From positions 1 to 6,113 of the forward strand of contig JAFYAD010000170.1 in the NCBI GenBank assembly GCA_017540915.1: 6,113 nt of DNA, read 5' to 3'. Position numbers and translations under genes: made by a program. The notes beneath the pieces were generated by a model. That model searched no databases, was not told the origin of the DNA, and was given only the letters and a program-made list of their open reading frames with translations. Origin of the DNA: Lachnospiraceae bacterium. GTDB lineage: Bacteria; Bacillota_A; Clostridia; Lachnospirales; Lachnospiraceae. Positions 1 through 5,021 of this stretch are shown piece after piece (the stretch's first letter is position 1; each line of letters opens with the position of its first letter).

Positions 1-2
1 AT

Positions 3-50
3 GAAGACGATACCATGTACTCGGATATAACGGAAAGATCTGAGGGTTAA
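3..50 (+). CDS. Possible C-terminal tail of an upstream gene (partial)
   Basis: Frame 3 is open from the window edge for 15 codons and ends at TAA 48-50, reading EDDTMYSDITERSEG. Its codons (ATA, AGA, GAT) match the style of the genes downstream. Fifteen codons are too few to assign a family or to prove coding. Frames 1 and 2 stop earlier (frame 1 at the TAA of 28-30, frame 2 at once), so this is the only + strand frame that could carry a gene in from the left. No GC-rich terminator stem follows it. Confidence 0.25.
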   Translation, partial: EDDTMYSDITERSEG

Positions 51-145
51 AAGGTGATTCACGGAATATTTTTTTGAATGTTATGTTTTTTGTCCGAAAC
101 CCCTAATATTTTTTGGCCATATTCCGATATAAATAGTGGACAACA

Positions 146-161
146 AAAAACAAATGTTTTT
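146..161. repeat. Dyad symmetry upstream of the pilin promoter
   Basis: AAAAACA (146-152) and TGTTTTT (155-161) are perfect inverted 7-mers separated by AA. The centre lies about 52 bp upstream of the predicted transcription start and 8 bp before the -35 box. The same A tract (145-152) can also pair with TGTTTTTT at 84-91, and the flanking GTCC (92-95) with GGAC (138-141). It may be a regulator site, an A/T-rich UP element for RNA polymerase, or chance in AT-rich DNA. No known operator is recognised. Confidence 0.35.
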
Positions 162-169
162 AGCAAGAC

Positions 170-198
170 TTTACATATCACGGCATAAAGGGTATAAT
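170..198 (+). promoter_or_regulatory. Sigma-A type promoter of the pilin gene
   Basis: TTTACA (170-175, five of six matches to the -35 consensus) and TATAAT (193-198, perfect -10) are separated by exactly 17 bp. Transcription should begin near 205, giving a pilin leader of about 46 nt. The upstream DNA is A/T rich, which suits a strong promoter. The placement also rules out the upstream in-frame ATG at 200 as the pilin start, because that codon would lie before the transcript begins. Confidence 0.8.
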
Positions 199-235
199 AA
201 TGATATGTTCCGGTTGGCATAAAAACAGGGGATTC

Positions 236-243
236 AAGGAGGA
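236..243 (+). promoter_or_regulatory. Ribosome binding site that fixes the pilin start
   Basis: AAGGAGGA is a near-perfect Shine-Dalgarno sequence ending 7 nt before ATG 251. Nothing comparable precedes the longer in-frame ATG at 200. This makes the shorter, 161-residue pilin the correct product. Confidence 0.88.
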
Positions 244-250
244 AGACACT

Positions 251-736
251 ATGAGAAAAAGATTTGAAGAGTTAAAGAAGGATCAAAAAGGTTTCACACT
301 GGTAGAGCTTATCGTTGTACTGGTTATTCTGGCTATTATGGCAGCTCTTTTGGCACCGGCTCTGTTGGGTTACATCGACAAGGCACGTACTTCTAAGTAT
401 CTTGAGGAGTGCAGATCGATTTATACCGCTATACAGGCGATAGACGATGAGAGATATGCAAAATCAGGTGATCCTGTTGATTTATCGGTTCAGGCCGACC
501 GTGATAAAATAAACGATTTAGTATATCCCACAAAGGTTACAGCTGGTACAGTAAGTCATAAGACCGGTGGAGCAGCAGGTACAAAGGAGCAGGCAAGAAA
601 TCCATATATTATTGATAAGGTTGATACAGTAACGTTTACTTCACAGGATGGAAGCGTAATAACTGCAACACAGGATACATCAGGAGAATGGACTGTACAG
701 CCTCCGGTAAAGAATACGACTACAACTAATAGCTAA
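251..736 (+). CDS. pilA: Type IV pilin, probable major pilin (prepilin)
   Basis: 161-residue prepilin, the probable structural subunit of the pilus fibre. Residues 1-14 are a short charged leader ending KKDQKG. Prepilin peptidase should cut between G14 and F15, leaving a mature protein of 147 residues that begins FTLVE with the family's Glu at mature position 5 (E19). Residues 15-40 form the hydrophobic assembly helix, with the helix-breaking proline at mature position 22 (P36). The helix continues to about residue 66, and a beta-rich C-terminal half follows (strands around 118-150), ending in a Thr-rich tail (NTTTTNS). The only cysteine is C54, so there is no disulphide-bonded D-loop as in many proteobacterial pilins. 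ATG 251 is chosen for its strong ribosome site and because the ATG at 200 lies upstream of the predicted transcript. Its own strong promoter and the terminator behind it suggest high expression, hence 'major' pilin. A GspG-like pseudopilin role cannot be excluded. The symbol is by role. Confidence 0.88.
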   Translation: MRKRFEELKKDQKGFTLVELIVVLVILAIMAALLAPALLGYIDKARTSKYLEECRSIYTAIQAIDDERYAKSGDPVDLSVQADRDKINDLVYPTKVTAGTVSHKTGGAAGTKEQARNPYIIDKVDTVTFTSQDGSVITATQDTSGEWTVQPPVKNTTTTNS

Positions 737-755
737 TATTATATATTAATATTAT

Positions 756-787
756 CCCTCCTCCAATCGGAGGAGGGTATATTTTTT
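756..787 (+). terminator. Intrinsic terminator between the pilin and the assembly genes
   Basis: CCCTCCTCC (756-764), loop AATC, GGAGGAGGG (769-777): a perfect 9-bp GC-rich stem followed by TAT and A and then six T (782-787). It lies 19 nt after the pilin stop codon. The sequence form is that of a Rho-independent terminator. Because the following genes are functionally tied to the pilin, it probably stops most transcripts and lets some through, or marks the end of a separate pilin transcript. The hairpin would also protect the 3' end of the pilin mRNA. Confidence 0.88.
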
Positions 788-824
788 GAAATAATTGCTT
801 ATCAATTATAGATAACATAAGGGA

Positions 825-870
825 AAACACGGTGCGTTGAGCAACAGGTTTTATACATCGTGTTTACACG
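825..870 (+). promoter_or_regulatory. Leader with alternative inverted repeats
   Basis: AAACACG (825-831) can pair with CGTGTTT (859-865), enclosing a weak inner GTTG/CAAC pair (836-839 with 842-845). The right arm also belongs to a 12-bp palindrome, CGTGT-TT-ACACG (859-870), so the two pairings exclude each other. The element lies in the 195-nt gap between the pilin and the next gene, followed by an A/C-rich, mostly G-poor stretch (878-910) up to the ribosome site. It could be a DNA operator, an RNA leader structure or chance. It matches no riboswitch class I recognise. Confidence 0.3.
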
Positions 871-921
871 CAGGATGCAAAAAGCAAAACACAAACAAAA
901 CATAAACATTGTGCCTTAATT

Positions 922-925
922 GGAG
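922..925 (+). promoter_or_regulatory. Ribosome binding site that fixes the start of the pilin-like gene
   Basis: GGAG lies 6 nt before ATG 932. The frame is also open from a TTG at 920, but that codon overlaps this site and has no ribosome site of its own, so translation from 932 is preferred (four residues shorter). Confidence 0.7.
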
Positions 926-931
926 AAACCA

Positions 932-1396
932 ATGACAGAAAAAGACCAGAATACCCCTGTCATCGGGACCACAACAGCATATAGAAGACAGATGATTACC
1001 ATGATAATAGCTGGGGTTGCAGTGATCGCAGTTGTATTGTGTGTAGTCTTTTTTTGGTTTGGGATAAAAGCAAAGGCGAGGACAACTTTGAGAGAGGCCA
1101 AGGATATCCGTATTGCCATGAAGATGAAAGCCATTGAAAATTACGGGTTCGGTGGCTCTGTGTATAATCCTTCCGCTGTAAATGGCATGAGCCAGGGCAT
1201 AGAGGAGGAGATATTGAAAATGGCAGATGCCGATGGACAGATCATACTCCAGGCCTGGGACAAAGAGGCAAGAGAACCTTCCGCCTTTACATATCAAAAG
1301 GACAGGTATATAGTATTATTTAACAAAAGCGACAGCGGAGCTATTTCCTGGACAGGATATTACACATTCAAGCTGATAGAATTCAGTGATCAGTGA
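932..1396 (+). CDS. Pilin-like single-pass membrane protein without a prepilin cleavage site
   Basis: 154 residues; I do not recognise a named family with certainty. A polar N-terminus of about 20 residues is followed by one strong membrane helix (about 21-44) and then an amphipathic charged helix, KARTTLREAKDIRIAM (48-63). This layout parallels the upstream pilin: aligning KART here (48-51) with KART of the pilin (44-47) also brings a glycine of both helices into register (G44 here, G40 there) and leaves a beta-rich end in each after an ARxP segment (113-116 here, 115-118 in the pilin). What is missing is the class III leader: there is no G|F cleavage site, and the position matching mature Glu5 is T23. 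The fold may therefore be pilin-derived but permanently anchored. Its place between pilin and pilC points to a pilus role such as an accessory or minor component, which is inference. Start 932 is set by GGAG at 922-925. It could also be an unrelated small anchored protein. Confidence 0.75.
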   Translation: MTEKDQNTPVIGTTTAYRRQMITMIIAGVAVIAVVLCVVFFWFGIKAKARTTLREAKDIRIAMKMKAIENYGFGGSVYNPSAVNGMSQGIEEEILKMADADGQIILQAWDKEAREPSAFTYQKDRYIVLFNKSDSGAISWTGYYTFKLIEFSDQ

Positions 1397-1425
1397 CGGT
1401 AAATATATTACGAGGAGCATAGCAT

Positions 1426-2622
1426 ATGCCCAATTACAGGTATAAGGCTCAGGATCCGGACGGAAAGATCGTAGTCGGCACTATGATGGCCGGGGACGAA
1501 CAGGATATACATGAGCATCTTAAGACAAAAAACTTAATGTTACTGGAGGCAAAAGATCTTACCAAAAGTGCCCACTATAAGCCGTTGAAGACAAAGTCGC
1601 TGGCCGAATACGCAAGGCAGATAGGCACTTTGCTGAGAGCGGGAATACCACTTATCAGATGCCTTCAGATGCTGGGGGAGGACGAATCGGTTACTCCCTA
1701 TGAGCGCAGGGTATATAATGATGTCACCAGGGAGGTTATGCAGGGAATACCTTTGTCCGTGGCCATGGAATCTCTGAGAGGCGTGTTCCCCATGCTGATC
1801 ATCAATATGTTCCGTGCGGCGGAATCCAGCGGCGGATTGGATAATACTGCCATGCGAGTGGCTGAACAGTATACCAAGGAAGACCGCCTGAATGCCAAGG
1901 TCAAAAATGCCATGACATATCCGAAGATCCTCATGGGTTTGATAGTCCTGGTGGTAGGAGTTATATTCGGCTTTGTTATGCCCCAGTTTGAGACTTTGTT
2001 TGAGGGAATGCCAAGCCTTCCGTTGCCGACGGTTATAATGATGGCTATCAGTGATTTTGTGGCAAAATTCTGGTATGCTATCATAATCGGAGCGGTTCTC
2101 TTTTTTATAGCAATGTATTTTGTCAAAAAAATACCGAAGGTCCAATATCTTTTGGATTATTGTCTGGTGCATCTCCCGAAGATTGGCAAGCTGTTTAAGG
2201 TCATATATACCGCCAGATTTGCCCGCACCATGAGTTCTCTGTATTCATCCGGAATTTCTATTGTGCAGTGTCTTGATATTGCAAGTCATACCATAGGCAA
2301 CAGATATATAGAAAGCCAGTTCAAGCAGGTTATAGCCGATACGATGGCAGGTGAGAAGCTGAGCATATCACTCGGCAAGGTTGACGGCTTTGTAAAAAAA
2401 CTGGAATCTTCCATACGTGTGGGAGAGGAGGCCGGATCACTGGAGACGATGCTGGATTCCATAGCGGATGATATGGAATTTGAGTCGGAGCGTGCCATCG
2501 AGACAATGGTCGCTTACCTTGAACCGGTCATGATAGTGGTGATGGCCGTTATAGTCGGTTTTATCATGATTTCGGTGATCGTACCGATCTATCAGTCATA
2601 TCAGACCATCGGAAGCTCCTGA
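1426..2622 (+). CDS. pilC: PilC, inner-membrane platform protein of the T4P (T2SS F family)
   Basis: 398 residues, the normal length of the PilC/GspF family. It is the polytopic platform that couples the PilB ATPase to pilin polymerisation. The N-terminal region (1-45, YRYKAQDPDGKIVVGTM) is the usual small leading domain. The first T2SSF domain starts near 57 with the conserved YARQIGTLLRAGIPLIRCL (62-80) and contains the AAESSGGLD signature (131-139). The second (about 263-385) has FARTMSSLYSSGISIVQCL (265-283) and the matching GEEAGSL signature (333-339). Membrane segments are seen at about 167-187, 215-233 and 366-388, the three expected for the family. The start is fixed by GAGGAG at 1412-1417, 8 nt upstream. 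The gene begins 29 nt after the preceding stop. It is intact, with no missing signature residues. Confidence 0.96.
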   Translation: MPNYRYKAQDPDGKIVVGTMMAGDEQDIHEHLKTKNLMLLEAKDLTKSAHYKPLKTKSLAEYARQIGTLLRAGIPLIRCLQMLGEDESVTPYERRVYNDVTREVMQGIPLSVAMESLRGVFPMLIINMFRAAESSGGLDNTAMRVAEQYTKEDRLNAKVKNAMTYPKILMGLIVLVVGVIFGFVMPQFETLFEGMPSLPLPTVIMMAISDFVAKFWYAIIIGAVLFFIAMYFVKKIPKVQYLLDYCLVHLPKIGKLFKVIYTARFARTMSSLYSSGISIVQCLDIASHTIGNRYIESQFKQVIADTMAGEKLSISLGKVDGFVKKLESSIRVGEEAGSLETMLDSIADDMEFESERAIETMVAYLEPVMIVVMAVIVGFIMISVIVPIYQSYQTIGSS

Positions 2623-2715
2623 TTAATGGAGAGTTATTAGGGTGCGTGGTTACAGACTCTTAATTCACAGAACAGATTCGAAAAACAAATCAGACTTAAC
2701 CGGAAAGGAAAAGCT

Positions 2716-4185
2716 ATGGGCTTGACAGTTTATTTGTCAAATACGGATATAGAGGTTTTGAACGGCTCGGGCAGTGGGCGAAGTGTGTCCGTAAATCGTG
2801 TATATTCAAAACAGATGCCGGAGGGCAGTTTCTTAAACGGTATCATAACAGACCCTGAGGGGTTGGTTGCTGCATTGACGGATATGTGGAACAGCTTTAA
2901 GTTACCCAGAAAGGGCATAAGGCTGGTGATAAATACACCACAGATCTCCGTCAGAGTCCTTGATATGCCGATCATGAATCAAAGCAAGGCAGATCAGTAC
3001 CTCCAACGTGAATTTGAAGAGCGAAGCGGAGAGAGAAAGCGTCTGTTGGGCTTTTATGTCGTAGGTCGTGACAGTAAGAAAAAGACCATGAAGGTGTGCA
3101 CAGAGCTTGCAGATGTCGATTTCATAGACAATTATGTACAGGTTTTTGAGAGTGCCGGGATCAGTATAAAAGAGATAAACAGCGGTATCGGTGTTTCGGT
3201 CAATTTCCTTAAAAAGCTCAAATTCGCTGCCAACACAAACAGTGTTATCATGATAAAGGACGGTATGACCGTCACAGCCATATATTTTGTTAAAGGTGAG
3301 TATTTTTATTCTACTACCGCCAGAACGTTCAATAGTCTGGGTACTTTGGAGTATGCAGGTGAGATCTCCAATGCCATCAGTCAGATCGTCCAGTTCTCAA
3401 AGTCGGAAAAGGTCGAGGACAACATTGCCGATATTTACCTGGCAGGCATGACTACGGAAGATGCGGTAAATGTTTACAGAGCCGTATCCATGAATCAGTC
3501 AGATGAGATCAAGGTATTTAATCTGGTGGGCATGAAGGGAGTCAAATACCGGGGTAAAAACGATAGCATTAACTCGCTTTTTTATCCGACTGCCGGTCTT
3601 ATGAACATGACGGATCAGCAGAATCTCCTGAAGTTCTACGGCAAAGGAAAGATCATAGACAATACCGCCAGGATCAGGAAAGCCAGACTGGTGATACCTT
3701 ATGTTGTGGTGATACTGATCATGACAGGGATTACGGTATACAGAGGTATAACACTGTCACAGGACAAGGCTAAACTTAAACAGCTTCAGGACTATATTTC
3801 AAACCCTTCCATCAGACTGGATGCGGCTAAATATGATGTTTTGGCAGATGAGATCGGTTATATCAGTGATCACGTGAACGCCATGAGGCTTTTGGATGCC
3901 GGTATAGATTCTTATCCGTTACCTGTTTATGATGTCAATAAGATCGTTGATGCAGCTGCGGTTGGCCTGGGAACTGTTACCATAGACAATTATAATGCGA
4001 CCACAGGCGTGTTGGGAGTTACAGCGAGGTTTGTAGAAGTCGACATGATAAACACATTTATAGACAGGCTTTCCGCACAGGATTGTTTTTATGCGGTCAA
4101 TTATACCGGATACAGTGAGATCAGTTCTTCCGGTGAGTGGGTTGCCAATCTGGAATGCATTCTGGCTGATTCTGCAGGCAGATAA
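2716..4185 (+). CDS. pilM: PilM-PilN fusion, bitopic alignment-complex protein (GspL-like)
   Basis: 489 residues, longer than a usual PilM (about 350) by roughly one PilN. Residues 1 to about 305 resemble the cytoplasmic actin-like PilM fold: the 1B region with LDMP (82-85) and a QREFEE helix (97-102), the second phosphate-loop region (176-205) and the IYLAG element (240-244). A stretch NLLKFYGK (303-310) recalls the PilN N-terminal motif INLLPYR, which docks onto PilM. A membrane helix (about 325-342), a short coiled region (348-390) and a ferredoxin-like alpha/beta domain (about 400-485, with TVTIDNYNATTGVLGVTARF) follow, as in PilN. The protein would link the cytoplasmic ring to PilO outside the membrane. 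The N-terminus lacks the usual DIG nucleotide motif. AAAGGA (2704-2709) precedes the ATG. The 93-nt gap before it is the longest after pilC and shows no clear promoter or terminator. The fold assignment is firm by context; the exact domain limits are estimates. Confidence 0.85.
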   Translation: MGLTVYLSNTDIEVLNGSGSGRSVSVNRVYSKQMPEGSFLNGIITDPEGLVAALTDMWNSFKLPRKGIRLVINTPQISVRVLDMPIMNQSKADQYLQREFEERSGERKRLLGFYVVGRDSKKKTMKVCTELADVDFIDNYVQVFESAGISIKEINSGIGVSVNFLKKLKFAANTNSVIMIKDGMTVTAIYFVKGEYFYSTTARTFNSLGTLEYAGEISNAISQIVQFSKSEKVEDNIADIYLAGMTTEDAVNVYRAVSMNQSDEIKVFNLVGMKGVKYRGKNDSINSLFYPTAGLMNMTDQQNLLKFYGKGKIIDNTARIRKARLVIPYVVVILIMTGITVYRGITLSQDKAKLKQLQDYISNPSIRLDAAKYDVLADEIGYISDHVNAMRLLDAGIDSYPLPVYDVNKIVDAAAVGLGTVTIDNYNATTGVLGVTARFVEVDMINTFIDRLSAQDCFYAVNYTGYSEISSSGEWVANLECILADSAGR

Positions 4186-4197
4186 AAAGGAGATTTC

Positions 4198-5019
4198 ATG
4201 AATACATCAACCATTACAGATAGAGACAAAAAACTATTATATGCACTCGGTCTAATAGTCATAGTGGCGCTTTTCTTTATCATAGGGATCCGCCCTATGA
4301 ACAATAAGATCAAAAATCTGGAGAGTGAGATTGATTCGGCGCAGGTAGAGTTTGATACCATCAAAATGAAAGCATATCAGCTCTCAATGTTAGAAGAGTT
4401 TAAGGAGAGTGCTTTGAATATGAATAAAGAGCTCTCGGCCCGCTATTATGAAATGATGGTACCGGCTGAGGTTGACAGGCTTATCACCGGTAAGGCATTG
4501 GGATACAGGCTTAAGGTCAATAACCTGATGATCCAGTCGGCAAAGGGTAGTGTAACCTTGTTGCCTTATACCTACTCCAAGACATGGGCTTCATTTCAGA
4601 AACATCTTAGCGAGACCGATCCTGAAGCTGACACATCAGGCGTTGATCCGGCTGCGGCTGATGCCGGCGGTGCCGATCTTGATGCTATCGCGTCCATAAA
4701 TGATGATGCAGGAATGTTTAGTGTGGCTGATACGAGTTATGCGGACGTTTATGCCACAAGGGTGATGCTGGATGTCTACGGTAATCGCAGATCGGCCCAG
4801 ACTTTGCTGGATGAGCTGATCACCAATAAAGCCATGAGAGTAGTAAGTTACGAGTGGACCAGTATTACCTCTATCCCGTTACAGTATGTTGATGGAAAAC
4901 TGGTATCATACGAGGCTGAAGATCCTGCAAGACTGATAGTGTATTTAGATTTTTATATGTATGATGGCACTAAGTTTGATGAGTTTATTGCTAAAGGTGA
5001 AGAGGAAGTAGAGGAATAA
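4198..5019 (+). CDS. pilO: PilO-like alignment-complex protein
   Basis: 273 residues with PilO/GspM architecture. A short cytoplasmic N-terminus with DRDKK (8-12) leads into one membrane helix (about 13-31), a coiled-coil segment (34-80) and then a split alpha/beta, ferredoxin-like domain. The first half (about 90-125, AEVDRLITGKALGYRL) and the second half (184-224, with DVYGNRRSAQTLLDELI, and a strand at 245-256) are separated by an acidic Ala/Gly/Asp-rich insert (138-180) that is probably disordered. The C-terminus is acidic (EEEVEE). PilO dimerises with PilN and holds the assembly complex together across the envelope. This fits its position 12 nt behind the PilM-PilN fusion. AAAGGAGA (4186-4193) is the ribosome site. 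Sequence identity in this family is very low, so the name rests on topology and gene order. Confidence 0.8.
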   Translation: MNTSTITDRDKKLLYALGLIVIVALFFIIGIRPMNNKIKNLESEIDSAQVEFDTIKMKAYQLSMLEEFKESALNMNKELSARYYEMMVPAEVDRLITGKALGYRLKVNNLMIQSAKGSVTLLPYTYSKTWASFQKHLSETDPEADTSGVDPAAADAGGADLDAIASINDDAGMFSVADTSYADVYATRVMLDVYGNRRSAQTLLDELITNKAMRVVSYEWTSITSIPLQYVDGKLVSYEAEDPARLIVYLDFYMYDGTKFDEFIAKGEEEVEE

Positions 5020-5021
5020 AT

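Noticed and set aside
50..80. Seven-T tract at 69-75 as a terminator for the upstream gene
   Set aside because: No GC-rich stem precedes it; the GTGATTCAC palindrome at 54-62 cannot form a hairpin with a workable loop.
200..250. ATG at 200 as the pilin start (17 more residues)
   Set aside because: It overlaps the end of the -10 box and lies before the predicted transcript start, has no ribosome site, and would turn the strong AAGGAGGA site into coding sequence. It would also make the prepilin leader unusually long.
786..816. Possible second promoter, TTGAAA (786-791) with TATAGA (807-812) or GATAAC (811-816)
   Set aside because: The spacers are 15 or 19 bp and the -10 matches only four of six, so it is not supported by sequence alone. 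A weak promoter here is still possible.
875..919. 14-codon leader ORF (ATG 875 to TAA 917) ending just before the ribosome site of the pilin-like gene
   Set aside because: The only purine-rich sequence before it (AGG) touches the start codon, too close for a ribosome site. The stretch is A/C-rich and shows no codon run typical of an attenuator peptide.
851..1297. Antisense open frame of 148 codons over the leader and pilin-like gene
   Set aside because: It is a shadow of the + strand gene: Cys/His-rich translation, no ribosome site and no recognisable family.
1540..2172. Antisense open frame of 210 codons within pilC
   Set aside because: pilC is an unmistakable, intact gene in the other strand. 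The antisense translation is His/Gln-rich with no domain and no ribosome site.
2623..2715. Terminator or promoter in the 93-nt gap before pilM
   Set aside because: Only a 5-bp AGAGT/ACTCT pair with a loop of over 20 nt and no T tract was found, and no paired -35/-10 boxes. The 7-mer GGTGCGT here (2641-2647) also occurs at 831-837, but one short shared word is not evidence of a common site.
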